The notes under the pieces were generated by a model. It was not told the DNA's origin, did no database searches, and worked only from the letters and a program-made list of their open reading frames with translations. DNA of 64,000 bases from assembly GCF_036084755.1 (NCBI RefSeq), contig NZ_CP107968.1:5046501-5110500 (forward strand). The letters are read 5' to 3'. This DNA comes from Streptomyces sp. NBC_00370 (GTDB lineage Bacteria; Actinomycetota; Actinomycetes; Streptomycetales; Streptomycetaceae). Positions within the stretch are counted from its first letter, which is position 1; each line of letters opens with the position of its first letter. Below are positions 1 through 9,163 of this stretch, piece by piece. A program made the translations under genes and the position numbers.

Positions 1-1
1 G

Positions 2-238
2 CTGATCCGGCGGAACGCGATCGTGGTGTTCATGTGCGTGGAGCTGATGCTCAACGCCTGCAACCTCGCGTTCGTCGCGTTCTCCCGGCTGCACGGCAAT
101 CTGGACGGCCAGATCATCGCCTTCTTCACGATGGTCGTCGCCGCCGCGGAGGTCGTGGTCGGGCTCGCGATCATCGTGTCGCTGTTCCGTTCCCGCCACT
201 CGGCCTCGGTCGACGACGCCAGCCTGATGAAGCTCTGA
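2..238 (+). CDS. nuoK: NADH-quinone oxidoreductase subunit K (5'-truncated by window edge)
   Basis: This is the C-terminal 78 residues of the small membrane subunit NuoK of complex I; the start lies left of the window. The visible part has the family motif [10 protein letters not shown] and the second conserved membrane glutamate in [14 protein letters not shown], both in transmembrane helices. In the family these glutamates form part of the proton path through the membrane arm. It lies 14 bases ahead of nuoL in the same direction, the usual nuoJ-K-L-M-N order. A second, complete NuoK lies at 32621-32971. The call is secure; only the 5' end is missing. Confidence 0.95.
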
Positions 239-252
239 GGGGTCGCTGAATC

Positions 253-2148
253 GTGGAGAACTTGATTGCGCTGCTCGTCGCGGCGCCCCTGCTCGGAGCT
301 GCCGTCCTGCTGGTCGGCGGCCGCCGGTTCGACCGTCTTGGCCACTGGCTCGGTACGGTGCTGGCAGCCGCCTCCTTCGTGATCGGCGCCGTGCTGTTCA
401 CGGACATGCTCGGCAAGAACGCGGACGACCGGGCCCTGCACCAGCACCTGTTCAGCTGGATCCCGGTCGACGGCTTCCAGGCGGACGTCGGCTTCCAGCT
501 CGACCAGCTGTCGATGACGTTCGTGCTGCTGATCACGGGTGTGGGCACCCTGATCCACATCTACTCCGTCGGGTACATGGAGCACGACGAGCGGCGCCGC
601 CGCTTCTTCGGCTATCTGAACCTGTTCCTCGCGGCGATGCTGATCCTCGTCCTCGCGGACAACTTCCTGCTGCTGTACGTCGGCTGGGAGGGCGTCGGTC
701 TCGCCTCGTACCTGCTGATCGGTTTCTGGCAGCACAAGCCCAGCGCGGCCACGGCGGCCAAGAAGGCGTTCCTGGTCAACAGGGTCGGCGACATGGGCCT
801 GTCGATCGCGATCATGCTGATGTTCACCACCTTCGGCACCTTCGCCTTCGGCCCGGTCTTCGCCGCCGCCGACAACGCGACCGAGGGCAAGCTGACGGCG
901 ATCGGCCTGATGCTGCTGCTGGCCGCCTGCGGCAAGTCGGCCCAGGTGCCGCTGCAGTCCTGGCTCGGTGACGCGATGGAGGGCCCGACCCCGGTCTCGG
1001 CCCTGATCCACGCGGCGACGATGGTGACGGCGGGCGTCTACCTGATCACCCGCTCCGGAGTCATCTTCAACGCGGCCCCGAACGCCCAGGTGGTGGTCGT
1101 GGTCGTCGGCGCCGTGACGCTCCTCTTCGGTGCGATCGTCGGTTGCGCGAAGGACGACATCAAGAAGGCCCTCGCGGGTTCGACGATGTCGCAGATCGGC
1201 TACATGATCCTGGCGGCCGGGCTCGGCCCGATCGGCTACGTCTTCGCGATCATGCACCTGGTGACGCACGGCTTCTTCAAGGCCGGACTCTTCCTCGGCG
1301 CCGGATCGGTCATGCACGGCATGAACGACGAGGTCGACATGAGGAAGTACGGGGGCCTGTGGCGCAAGATGCCGATCACCTTCGTCACCTTCGGCCTCGG
1401 CTATCTGGCGATCATCGGCTTCCCCGGACTCTCCGGCTTCTTCTCCAAGGACAAGATCATCGAAGCGGCCTTCGCCAAGGGTGGCACCGAGGGCTGGATC
1501 CTCGGCGCCGTCACCCTGCTGGGCGCCGGGATCACCGCCTTCTACATGACGCGCGTGATGCTGATGACGTTCTTCGGCGAGAAGCGCTGGCAGCCCGACG
1601 CCGAGGGCCACGAGCCGCACCCGCACGAGTCGCCCAGGTCGATGACGATCCCCATGATCGTCCTCGCGATCGGCTCGGTCGGCGCCGGTGCCTTCTTCTC
1701 CATCGGCAGCCGGTTCCTGCACTGGCTGGAGCCCGTCACCGGGCACAGCGAGGGCGACTCCCCGGTCAGCGCGGCCGCCGTCACCACGGCGACGCTCGTG
1801 CTGCTGGTCGTCGGCGCCGGTATCGCCTGGCTGATGTACGGGCGCAGGCCCGTACCGGCGCTCGCGCCGCGCGGCTCGCTCGTCACCCGCGCCGCCCGCC
1901 GCGATCTCCTCCAGGACGACTTCAACCATGTGGTCCTGGTCCGCGGCGGCGAGCACCTCACCCGCTCGCTGGTGTACGTCGACCACACGCTGGTCGACGG
2001 GGTGGTCAACGGCACCGCGGCGTCGTTCGGCGGGCTCTCCGGCCGGCTGCGCAAGCTGCAGAACGGCTACGCCCGCTCCTATGCGGTCTCGATGTTCGGA
2101 GGTACGGCAGTGATCATCGCCGCGACCCTGCTGATGAGGGCGGTGTGA
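253..2148 (+). CDS. nuoL: NADH-quinone oxidoreductase subunit L
   Basis: A 631-residue antiporter-like membrane subunit of complex I, the distal proton-pumping unit. It has many hydrophobic helices, the key glutamate in LLYVGWEGVGLASY (about residue 146), a lysine-bearing stretch CGKSAQVPLQSWLGDAMEGPTPVSALIHAATMV split over helices 7-8, and the C-terminal part that carries the lateral amphipathic helix. The start is GTG at 253, with a purine-rich run around the nuoK stop. The stop overlaps the possible GTG start of nuoM (GTGA at 2145-2148), so the genes are translationally coupled. It belongs to the full operon whose earlier genes lie outside the window. The paralogue at 32968-34974 is longer and belongs to the second cluster. 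Confidence 0.96.
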   Translation: MENLIALLVAAPLLGAAVLLVGGRRFDRLGHWLGTVLAAASFVIGAVLFTDMLGKNADDRALHQHLFSWIPVDGFQADVGFQLDQLSMTFVLLITGVGTLIHIYSVGYMEHDERRRRFFGYLNLFLAAMLILVLADNFLLLYVGWEGVGLASYLLIGFWQHKPSAATAAKKAFLVNRVGDMGLSIAIMLMFTTFGTFAFGPVFAAADNATEGKLTAIGLMLLLAACGKSAQVPLQSWLGDAMEGPTPVSALIHAATMVTAGVYLITRSGVIFNAAPNAQVVVVVVGAVTLLFGAIVGCAKDDIKKALAGSTMSQIGYMILAAGLGPIGYVFAIMHLVTHGFFKAGLFLGAGSVMHGMNDEVDMRKYGGLWRKMPITFVTFGLGYLAIIGFPGLSGFFSKDKIIEAAFAKGGTEGWILGAVTLLGAGITAFYMTRVMLMTFFGEKRWQPDAEGHEPHPHESPRSMTIPMIVLAIGSVGAGAFFSIGSRFLHWLEPVTGHSEGDSPVSAAAVTTATLVLLVVGAGIAWLMYGRRPVPALAPRGSLVTRAARRDLLQDDFNHVVLVRGGEHLTRSLVYVDHTLVDGVVNGTAASFGGLSGRLRKLQNGYARSYAVSMFGGTAVIIAATLLMRAV

Positions 2149-2153
2149 CGGAC

Positions 2154-3731
2154 ATGTCGTTCCCCTTTCTCACGGTGACGGCCGCGCTTCCCGCGGTCGG
2201 CGCCATCGCCACGGCAGCCGTCCCGGCCGCCCGGCGCACCGCGGCCAAGTGGCTGGCGCTGCTCTTCTCGCTCGCCACGCTCGCCCTGGCGGCCGTCGTG
2301 CTCGTCCGGTTCGAGCCGGGCGGCGACCGCTACCAGCTGGTCGAGTCGCACGCCTGGATCAAGGACTTCGGCGTCCGGTACGAACTGGGCGTGGACGGCA
2401 TCGGGGTGGCGCTCATGGCGCTCACCGCGCTGCTGATCCCGTTCGTGATACTGGCCGGCTGGCATGACGCCGACCCGCTGGAGGACGCGGCGCCCAACCG
2501 CCGCTGGCGACCCACCCAGGGCTTCTTCGCGCTGATCCTGATGGTCGAGGCGATGGTGATCCTCTCCTTCGAGGCCACCGACGTCTTCCTCTTCTACATC
2601 CTCTTCGAAGCGATGCTCATCCCGATGTACTTCCTCATCGGGGGCTTCGGCGACCGGGCGCACGCGGGCGGGGACGAGGCGGCGGCGACCCAGCGGTCGT
2701 ACGCGGCAGTGAAGTTCCTCCTCTACAACCTGGTCGGCGGGCTGCTCATGCTGGCCGCCGTCATCGGCGTCTACGTCGTCGCCGGTACGTTCTCGCTCTC
2801 CGAGATCGTCGAGGCGCGGGCCAACGGCAGTCTGTCCATGGCGACCAGCACCGAGCGCTGGCTGTTCCTCGGCTTCTTCTTCGCCTTCGCCGTGAAGGCG
2901 CCGCTGTGGCCGCTGCACACCTGGCTGCCCAACGCCATGGGGGAGTCGACGGCGCCCGTCGCCGTCCTGATCACCGCCGTGGTCGACAAGGTCGGCACGT
3001 TCGCGATGCTGCGCTACTGCCTGGGGCTGTTCCCCGAGGCGTCCAAGTGGGCGACCCCGGTGATCCTGGTGCTCGCGCTGATCAGCATCGTCTACGGCGC
3101 GCTGCTCGCCGTCGGCCAGCGGGACATCAAGCGGCTGATCGCCTACGCCTCGATCTCGCACTTCGGCTTCATCATCATGGGCATCTTCGCGATGACCAGT
3201 CAGGGCCAGTCGGGCGCCACGCTCTACATGGTCAACCACGGGATCTCGACGGCCGCGCTGATGCTGGTGGCCGGCTTCCTGATCTCGCGGCGCGGCTCGC
3301 GGCTCATCGCGGACTACGGGGGGGTGCAGAAGGTCGCCCCGGTCCTGGCCGGCACCTTCCTGATCGGCGGTCTCGCCACCCTCTCGCTGCCGGGGCTCTC
3401 CCCGTTCGTCAGTGAATTCCTGGTCCTGGTCGGCACGTTCAGCAGGTATCCGGTGATCGGCATCATCGCCACCATCGGCATCGTGCTCGCCGCGCTCTAC
3501 GTGCTCGTGCTCTACCAGCGCACGATGACGGGCCCGGTGAAGGCGTCGGTCCAGGGCATGGCGGACCTGAAGATCCGCGAACTCGTCGTGGTGACCCCGC
3601 TGATCGCCCTGCTGCTCTTCCTGGGCGTCTACCCGAAGCCGCTGACCGAGATCATCAACCCGGCGGTGAACCACACCATGTCCGACGTTCACAAGACCGA
3701 TCCCAAGCCCGAGGTGGAGGCCGCTCCGTGA
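2154..3731 (+). CDS. nuoM: NADH-quinone oxidoreductase subunit M
   Basis: A 525-residue antiporter-like membrane subunit of complex I. The conserved glutamate is in FYILFEAMLIPMYFLIG (about residue 152) and the helix-7 lysine in FFAFAVKAPLWPLHTWLP (about 248); both are needed for proton pumping in the family. ATG 2154 was chosen by recalled resemblance to Streptomyces NuoM N-termini (MSFP...). An in-frame GTG at 2145, overlapping the nuoL stop and 4 bases after GAGGG (2136-2140), would add three residues and is a serious alternative. The stop overlaps the nuoN GTG start by four bases. Confidence 0.95.
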   Translation: MSFPFLTVTAALPAVGAIATAAVPAARRTAAKWLALLFSLATLALAAVVLVRFEPGGDRYQLVESHAWIKDFGVRYELGVDGIGVALMALTALLIPFVILAGWHDADPLEDAAPNRRWRPTQGFFALILMVEAMVILSFEATDVFLFYILFEAMLIPMYFLIGGFGDRAHAGGDEAAATQRSYAAVKFLLYNLVGGLLMLAAVIGVYVVAGTFSLSEIVEARANGSLSMATSTERWLFLGFFFAFAVKAPLWPLHTWLPNAMGESTAPVAVLITAVVDKVGTFAMLRYCLGLFPEASKWATPVILVLALISIVYGALLAVGQRDIKRLIAYASISHFGFIIMGIFAMTSQGQSGATLYMVNHGISTAALMLVAGFLISRRGSRLIADYGGVQKVAPVLAGTFLIGGLATLSLPGLSPFVSEFLVLVGTFSRYPVIGIIATIGIVLAALYVLVLYQRTMTGPVKASVQGMADLKIRELVVVTPLIALLLFLGVYPKPLTEIINPAVNHTMSDVHKTDPKPEVEAAP

Positions 3732-5380
3732 GTGCGACAGCTGTCCACAGCCTGTGGACAACGACGGCGGCCGACTCGATCGACAAGATCCCGGCCCCGA
3801 CCATTGAGTACACGCAGCTGACCCCGGTGCTGATCGTCCTGGGCGCCGCGCTGGTGGGCATCCTCTTCGAGGCGTTCCTGCCGCGGAAGGCGCGCTACTA
3901 CGCGCAGGTCTTCCTCACCGTGGTCGCCCTGGCGGCCGCCTTCGCCGCCGTGGTCGCGCTCGCGGCCGGCCATTACGGCACGACGAAGGCGCACATCGCG
4001 GCCATGGGCGCCATCGCCGTGGACGGCCCGGCGCTGTTCCTGCAGGGCACGATCCTGCTGACGGCCATCGCCGCCGTGTTCACCTTCGCCGAGCGCAAGC
4101 TCGACCCCGAGGCGCACGGCAACCGCACCGACTCCTTCGTCGCCCAGGCCGCCTCGACCCCGGGCAGCGACAGCGAGAAGGCCGCGGTCAAGGCCGGGTT
4201 CACCACCACCGAGGTGTTCCCGCTGGTCCTGTTCGCCGTGGCCGGCATGCTGGTCTTCCCCGCGGCCAACGACCTGCTGACGCTCTTCGTCGCGCTGGAG
4301 GTCTTCTCCCTCCCGCTGTACCTGCTCTGCGCCCTGGCCCGCCGCAAGCGGCTGATGTCGCAGGAAGCGGCCGTCAAGTACTTCCTGCTGGGCGCCTTCT
4401 CCTCGGCGTTCCTGCTGTTCGGCATCGCCCTGCTGTACGGGTACGCGGGCTCCGTCTCGTACTCCCGCATCGCGGAGGTCGTGGACGGCACGGTCACCAA
4501 CGTCGACCCGGCGCTGGCGAGCACGATGGGCAACGACGCGCTGCTGCTCATCGGCGGCGCGATGATCCTGATGGGGCTGCTCTTCAAGGTCGGCGCCGTC
4601 CCGTTCCACATGTGGACCCCCGACGTCTACCAGGGCGCCCCGACGCCGGTCACCGGCTTCATGGCCGCCGCGACCAAGGTGGCCGCCTTCGGCGCGCTGC
4701 TGCGGCTGCTCTACGTGGTCCTGCCGGGGCTGCGCTGGGACTGGCGCCCGGTCATGTGGGCCATCGCCATCGTCACGATGCTGGGCGGTGCGATCGTCGC
4801 CATCACCCAGACCGACATCAAGCGGCTGCTGGCGTACTCCTCGATCGCGCACGCCGGCTTCATCCTGGCCGGTGTGATCGCCTCGACGCCCGACGGTGTC
4901 TCGTCGGTCCTCTTCTACCTCGGCGCCTACTCGTTCGTGACGGTCGGCGCTTTCGCCGTCGTGACGCTCGTACGGGACGCGGGGGGCGAGGCGACGCATC
5001 TGTCGAAGTGGGCCGGGCTCGGCAGGCGTTCACCCCTGGTGGCCGCGGTCTTCGCCGTCTTCCTGCTGGCCTTCGCCGGTATCCCGCTGACCTCCGGGTT
5101 CTCGGGGAAGTTCGCGGTGTTCAAGGCGGCGGCCGACGGCGGGGCCTCCGGCCTCGTCGTGGTCGGTGTGATCTCCTCGGCGATCGCCGCGTTCTTCTAC
5201 ATCCGGGTCATCGTGGTGATGTTCTTCAGCGAGCCGAAGGCCGACGGCCCGACGGTCGCCGTTCCCTCACCGCTGACGATGACCACGATCGCGTTCGGCG
5301 TCGCCGTCACGGTCGTACTGGGCATCGCACCGCAGTACTTCCTGGATCTGGCCGGCCAGGCGGGGACGTTCGTGCGGTAG
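3728..5380 (+). CDS. nuoN: NADH-quinone oxidoreductase subunit N
   Basis: A 550-residue third antiporter-like subunit of complex I. It has the conserved glutamate in LLTLFVALEVFSLPLYLLCALAR (about residue 191) and the lysine in MGLLFKVGAVPFHMWTPDVYQGAP (about 287). Residues about 121-160 form a hydrophilic insert (Asp/Ser/Thr rich) between helices, which I believe is common in actinobacterial NuoN. GTG 3728 overlaps the nuoM stop as GTGA. It is the last gene of the operon and is followed by a strong hairpin at 5413-5459. Confidence 0.95.
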   Translation: MSATAVHSLWTTTAADSIDKIPAPTIEYTQLTPVLIVLGAALVGILFEAFLPRKARYYAQVFLTVVALAAAFAAVVALAAGHYGTTKAHIAAMGAIAVDGPALFLQGTILLTAIAAVFTFAERKLDPEAHGNRTDSFVAQAASTPGSDSEKAAVKAGFTTTEVFPLVLFAVAGMLVFPAANDLLTLFVALEVFSLPLYLLCALARRKRLMSQEAAVKYFLLGAFSSAFLLFGIALLYGYAGSVSYSRIAEVVDGTVTNVDPALASTMGNDALLLIGGAMILMGLLFKVGAVPFHMWTPDVYQGAPTPVTGFMAAATKVAAFGALLRLLYVVLPGLRWDWRPVMWAIAIVTMLGGAIVAITQTDIKRLLAYSSIAHAGFILAGVIASTPDGVSSVLFYLGAYSFVTVGAFAVVTLVRDAGGEATHLSKWAGLGRRSPLVAAVFAVFLLAFAGIPLTSGFSGKFAVFKAAADGGASGLVVVGVISSAIAAFFYIRVIVVMFFSEPKADGPTVAVPSPLTMTTIAFGVAVTVVLGIAPQYFLDLAGQAGTFVR

Positions 5381-5412
5381 CGCCGCACAGCGCGCCTCGC
5401 GGCGCGTACGTC

Positions 5413-5459
5413 GAAGGCCCGGCGCCCCCTGGAATTCGCCCTGGGGGAGCCGGGCCTTC
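5413..5459. terminator. Bidirectional terminator-like hairpin between nuoN and fahA
   Basis: GAAGGCCCGGC at 5413-5423 is matched exactly by GCCGGGCCTTC at 5449-5459, with an inner CCCCC/GGGGG pairing (5425-5429 with 5443-5447). It lies between two convergent genes, so it probably ends transcription from both sides. There is no long T run, as usual for high-GC actinobacteria. Confidence 0.75.
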
Positions 5460-5498
5460 GTCATGTCCGTACAGGGGTGTGCGGACGAACGGGGGCGC

Positions 5499-6716
5499 TC
5501 AGACGATCCGTCCGGTCACCTCGCCCAGACCCACCCGTGTCCCGTCGGGTCCCGGCGCCCAGGCCGTGATCGTGACCTCGTCGCCGTCCTCCAGGAACGT
5601 GCGCCTGCCGCCGGGCAGTTCGAGCGGCTCACCGCCGTTCCAGGTCAGCTCCAGCAGCGAGCCGCGCTGCGCACGGCCGCTGCCGCTGACCGTGCCCGAG
5701 GCGAAGACGTCGCCGGTGCGCAGCGAGGCGCCGTTGACCGTCATATGCGCCAACTGCTGCGCCGCCGTCCAGTACATGGCGGAGAACGGCGGCTCGGAGA
5801 TCAGCTGCCCGTTGAGCGCCACGGACATCCGCAGGTCGAAGCCGCCCGGCTCCTCCTCGTCCGTGTCGTCGAGATACGGCAGCAGCGGCTCCGTACGGGG
5901 CGCGGGCGCCACCCGGGCCGCGTCGAGGGCCTCCAGCGGCGTCACCCACGCGGAGACGGAGGTCGCGAACGACTTCCCGAGGAACGGGCCGAGCGGTACG
6001 TACTCCCACGCCTGGATGTCGCGCGCCGACCAGTCGTTGAGGAGCGAGAGCCCGAAGACATGGTCGCGGAAGGAGGCGAGATCGACCGGGCCGCCCTGCT
6101 CGGACGGCACGCCGACGACGAAGGCGACCTCCGCCTCGATGTCCAGCTTCACGGAGGGCCCGAAGACCGGCGCCGGGTCGGCGGGCGCCTTGCGCTGGCC
6201 GGAGGGCCGCTTCACGTCGGTGCCCGAGACGACGACCGTGCCGGCCCTGCCGTGGTAACCGATCGGCAGGTGCTTCCAGTTGACCGGCAGCGCGAGCCCG
6301 TCCGGGCGGAAGATCTTGCCGACGTTGGTGGCGTGCTCCTCGCTGGCGTAGAAGTCGACGTAGTCGGCGACCTCGTACGGCAGGTGCAGCGTCACCGAGC
6401 CGAGCGGGTGCAGCAGCGGCTCTATGTCGGGGCGGTGCGCGGGGACCGTCACCCACGCGGTGAGGGCCCTGCGGACGTCGCGCCAGGCCGTACGCCCCGC
6501 CGCCATCAGCGGGTTGAGGCTGGGCCTCGCGAGCAGCGCGGCGTACGGGGAGCCCAGGGCCTGAGCGGCGGCTCCCGCGTCGAGCACCGCATCGCCGATA
6601 CGGACCCCGACCCGGCGGTGGCCCGGGTCGTCGGGGGTGGAGAACACGCCGTACGGCAGATTGTGCGGGCCGAAGGGATCGCCTTCGGCAGGTTCGAGCG
6701 GGCTGTGCTCGGGCAT
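5499..6716 (-). CDS. fahA: Fumarylacetoacetase (fumarylacetoacetate hydrolase)
   Basis: Hydrolyses fumarylacetoacetate to fumarate and acetoacetate, the last step of tyrosine/homogentisate breakdown, in the cytoplasm. The 405-residue protein has the N-terminal SH3-like part and the C-terminal FAH fold. The metal and catalytic residues of the mouse enzyme are recognisable: Asp about 121 and His about 128 in DYVDFYASEEHATNVG, Glu 194 and 196 in KLDIEAEVAF, Asp 228 in LLNDWSARDIQAWEYVPLGPF, and a following lysine in FLGKSFATSVSAWV. ATG 6716 was chosen because GAGG lies about 7 bases upstream and because family proteins begin near here; an in-frame upstream ATG at 6749 would add 11 residues. A perfect palindrome at 6744-6760 lies 28 bases upstream of the start and may control it. 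No other tyrosine-breakdown gene is adjacent. Confidence 0.93.
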   Translation of the reverse strand: MPEHSPLEPAEGDPFGPHNLPYGVFSTPDDPGHRRVGVRIGDAVLDAGAAAQALGSPYAALLARPSLNPLMAAGRTAWRDVRRALTAWVTVPAHRPDIEPLLHPLGSVTLHLPYEVADYVDFYASEEHATNVGKIFRPDGLALPVNWKHLPIGYHGRAGTVVVSGTDVKRPSGQRKAPADPAPVFGPSVKLDIEAEVAFVVGVPSEQGGPVDLASFRDHVFGLSLLNDWSARDIQAWEYVPLGPFLGKSFATSVSAWVTPLEALDAARVAPAPRTEPLLPYLDDTDEEEPGGFDLRMSVALNGQLISEPPFSAMYWTAAQQLAHMTVNGASLRTGDVFASGTVSGSGRAQRGSLLELTWNGGEPLELPGGRRTFLEDGDEVTITAWAPGPDGTRVGLGEVTGRIV

Positions 6717-6743
6717 GGTGCCGCCTCGCTTCCTGTCGATGCA

Positions 6744-6760
6744 GGACACGTTACGTGTCC
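6744..6760. promoter_or_regulatory. 17-bp palindrome upstream of fahA, candidate operator
   Basis: GGACACGTTACGTGTCC is a perfect inverted repeat with 8-bp arms and one central base, 28 bases upstream of the fahA start codon on the minus strand. Its size and place suit a dimeric repressor. No regulator gene is adjacent, so the binding protein is unknown. Confidence 0.5.
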
Positions 6761-6836
6761 GCCGACGCGCGGCGGCAGCGAAATACGTGCCCGTAATGAC
6801 CGGAAAGTGGCGGCTGCTGCGGCGCTGCCCGTTCGG

Positions 6837-8837
6837 TCAGCCCGCAGTGCGCGGGACGCGTTTCTCCCAGGTGCGGTGGAAGACGATCTCGTCACCGTCG
6901 CGGCAGATCACCTCGTCCGACGTGATGAAGTCGTCGGCGTCGCAGCTGATCTCGGAGTGCGTCTCGACCAGCGCGTCCCAGCCGATGTCGGGCCGGTGCA
7001 GCCGTACCGTCCACTCGGACTCGGCATGTGCGGACAGCGGGTCGCTCTCCTGGATCGTGTACGTCTCCAGCGCCTCCTCGGTGAGCTCCAGGCCGTCGGG
7101 GTAGACCCGGGTGCCGCCGGGGCGCGGGTCCGTCTCCAGCCGCCAGGTGCCCTGGGCCACGTCCCTGATCACCAGCCGTTCCGGGCGCTGTTCGTCGAGC
7201 GTGACCGGACGCACGACGCCGAGCGGCTCGGCCTGCTCGGCCGGTTCGAAGCTGACCGGGTCCTGCGGTGCCGGCCTGCGTACGGGCAGGTGGAGCGAGG
7301 AGCCCACCGGATCGAGGGTGAAGCCCGCCGAGTTCGCCTGCGGCCAGATCCACGGCCAGTACGCGGACGAGACGGCGAGCCGGATGCGGTGGCCCGGCGG
7401 GAAGGTGTGGCCGATGCCGCCCAGTTCGAAGGTGACGTCCTCGGTGGCGCCCTCCGGCCACGGTTCGACCCGGTCCCTGCCGTGCCTGGCGGAGAGGTTG
7501 AGGGCGCCCCGGGTGACCAGGGTGGACGAGCCGTCCGGCGCGACGTCGCAGAGCCGGGCGACGGCCTGGCCCGCCGGGGCGTCCATCCGCAGCCGCAGCG
7601 TCGCGCGCGGCCTGCCCAGCACCTCGATGGAGCCGCCGGTGACGGGGAACTCGAAGCAGGCCGACTTGGCGTCCTCGTCGCGTTGGTCCGGCGGCAGGTC
7701 GGCGTCGTTGCCCGAAGGGGCGAAGCGCCCGGCGTCCAGGCCCGTCTGGTGCGGGGAGTCCACCACGACGGGCTCGCCCTGGAAGGCGTACGGCACCGGC
7801 ACGACGTTCGGCGACGGCCAGCTGGTCTCGGCGGCCCAGTACCCCGGCAGCTCGGGGTAGAGCGTCGCCGGCGGGTGCGAGGCGCTGATCCAGGTGCGCA
7901 GCAGCGGCTCGGCCATGACCCCGTTGTCGACGCCCTTCAGATGGTGGTCCCACCAGCGCAGCGTCTCCTGGAGGAAGCCGATCGCCGGCCCCGGCGGCAG
8001 CCCCTGGTCCGGGTACTGGTGCGACCAGGGTCCGATGATGCCCCGTACCCGGTCCTGGTCGAGGTGCTCGACCAGCCGCAGCACGGTGTCCCGGTACGGG
8101 TCGTGCCAGCCGCCGACGGCGAGCACGGCCGCCTCGACGGCGCCGTAGTCCTCGCAGACGCTGCCGTGCTTCCAGTAGCTGTCCCTGGTCTGGTGGGCCA
8201 GCCAGGTGTGGACGCCCGGCTCGACGGCTTCGAGGCGTTTGAGCCACATCTCCCGCCAGTCGTCGCCCGCCCCGGCCGGGTCCGGCGGCCGGCAGACGAA
8301 GGCCAGCGTCGTCGCCGCCCAGGCGTGCATGTCGACGGCGAGGACCGAGCCGCCCAGGTAGTGGACGTCGTTGTCGTAGCGGTCGTCGGACGAGCAGACC
8401 GTGACGACGGCCTTCAGCGGCTCGGGCGCGAGGGCGGCGAGCTGGAGCGAGTTGAAGCCGCCCCAGGAGATCCCGAACATGCCGACCCGTCCGGTGCACC
8501 AGTCCTGGGCGGCGAGCCAGTTGACGACCGCGACCCCGTCGGCCAGCTCCGTCGCGTCGTACTCGTCGCCCGGCATCCCCTCACTGTTGCCGTGCCCGCG
8601 TACGTCGACGCGTACGGACGCGTAGCCGTGGCCCGCGTACCAGGGGTGCCGCTGCCGGTCGACCGGCGCCGTCCAGTCGCTCAGCCGGCAGGGCAGGTAC
8701 TCCAGCAGCGCGGGCACGGGCCGCTCGGTGACCGGACGCCAGATCCGCGCGTACAGCCGTGTGCCGTCGGGCAGCGGGACACGCACGTCCTCGTGGACCG
8801 TGTCGTACGGGAAGTCGGTGCGGATCGTGGGGGACAT
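6837..8837 (-). CDS. CocE/NonD family hydrolase (X-Pro dipeptidyl-peptidase-like)
   Basis: A 666-residue serine hydrolase of the CocE/NonD (peptidase S15-like) family; members cleave esters or N-terminal dipeptides, and the substrate here cannot be told. Visible parts: an alpha/beta-hydrolase domain with nucleophile Ser about 124 in GISWGG, acid Asp about 246 in GGWHDPYRD, and His about 273 in GPWSHQYPDQG, then a C-terminal jelly-roll domain (about 420-666). ATG 8837 was chosen because GGAAGG lies about 9 bases upstream; an in-frame upstream start at 9008 would add a poorly conserved-looking, Arg/Pro-rich stretch. No signal peptide is evident. It points away from the polyprenyl synthase gene, so the two starts share the 8838-9163 region. 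Confidence 0.9.
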   Translation of the reverse strand: MSPTIRTDFPYDTVHEDVRVPLPDGTRLYARIWRPVTERPVPALLEYLPCRLSDWTAPVDRQRHPWYAGHGYASVRVDVRGHGNSEGMPGDEYDATELADGVAVVNWLAAQDWCTGRVGMFGISWGGFNSLQLAALAPEPLKAVVTVCSSDDRYDNDVHYLGGSVLAVDMHAWAATTLAFVCRPPDPAGAGDDWREMWLKRLEAVEPGVHTWLAHQTRDSYWKHGSVCEDYGAVEAAVLAVGGWHDPYRDTVLRLVEHLDQDRVRGIIGPWSHQYPDQGLPPGPAIGFLQETLRWWDHHLKGVDNGVMAEPLLRTWISASHPPATLYPELPGYWAAETSWPSPNVVPVPYAFQGEPVVVDSPHQTGLDAGRFAPSGNDADLPPDQRDEDAKSACFEFPVTGGSIEVLGRPRATLRLRMDAPAGQAVARLCDVAPDGSSTLVTRGALNLSARHGRDRVEPWPEGATEDVTFELGGIGHTFPPGHRIRLAVSSAYWPWIWPQANSAGFTLDPVGSSLHLPVRRPAPQDPVSFEPAEQAEPLGVVRPVTLDEQRPERLVIRDVAQGTWRLETDPRPGGTRVYPDGLELTEEALETYTIQESDPLSAHAESEWTVRLHRPDIGWDALVETHSEISCDADDFITSDEVICRDGDEIVFHRTWEKRVPRTAG

Positions 8838-9163
8838 ACCGCTCACCTTCCTGGAGCGGCGGGCAAAGCGCGCGGCGGCCCCGGCGGGGTCCGGCTGCGT
8901 CAGGAGTTCTCCTGGGCGGCCGGAGAGGGCATGATCGTCGCGTGGGGGCGGCTTTTCTCCGTACCCTTCGGTGTAGGCCATGGCTTCGGACAAAAGAGCT
9001 ACGGACAAAAGAGCTACTTCGCGTCGTACGACTGATCACGAGCATCCGGGGGGCGCCGGGAAGCCGCCCATGGTGATCGAAAGGCGACCGGATACGCTGA
9101 CTTGAGTGAAGACACCGACACATCGACATTTCGTTTGATCGTCAGCAGACAGGAGTACCCCTC
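8838..9163. other. Divergent intergenic region with a 15-bp tandem duplication
   Basis: A 326-bp gap between divergent genes, with no credible small gene. A 15-base unit CGGACAAAAGAGCTA is perfectly duplicated in tandem at 8987-9001 and 9002-9016. The region must hold promoters for both flanking genes; I see no convincing -35/-10 pair. AGGAG at 9151-9155 is the ribosome site for the downstream gene. Confidence 0.6.

Noticed and set aside
1143..2153. Upstream extension of nuoM giving an 862-residue protein
   Set aside because: The added part overlaps nuoL out of frame and is Arg-rich nonsense; true starts lie at 2145 or 2154.
8838..9008. 57-residue N-terminal extension of the CocE-like hydrolase
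   Set aside because: No family similarity and no ribosome site upstream, while a good one precedes ATG 8837.
8987..9016. Start of a CRISPR or other repeat array
   Set aside because: Only two copies of a 15-base unit with no spacer; a simple tandem duplication.
5463..9035. A plus-strand open frame of 1190 codons across fahA and the CocE-like gene
   Set aside because: It is antisense to two genes with clear family motifs, is rich in Arg/Gly/Asp and has no recognisable domain; long shadow frames are common at this GC content.
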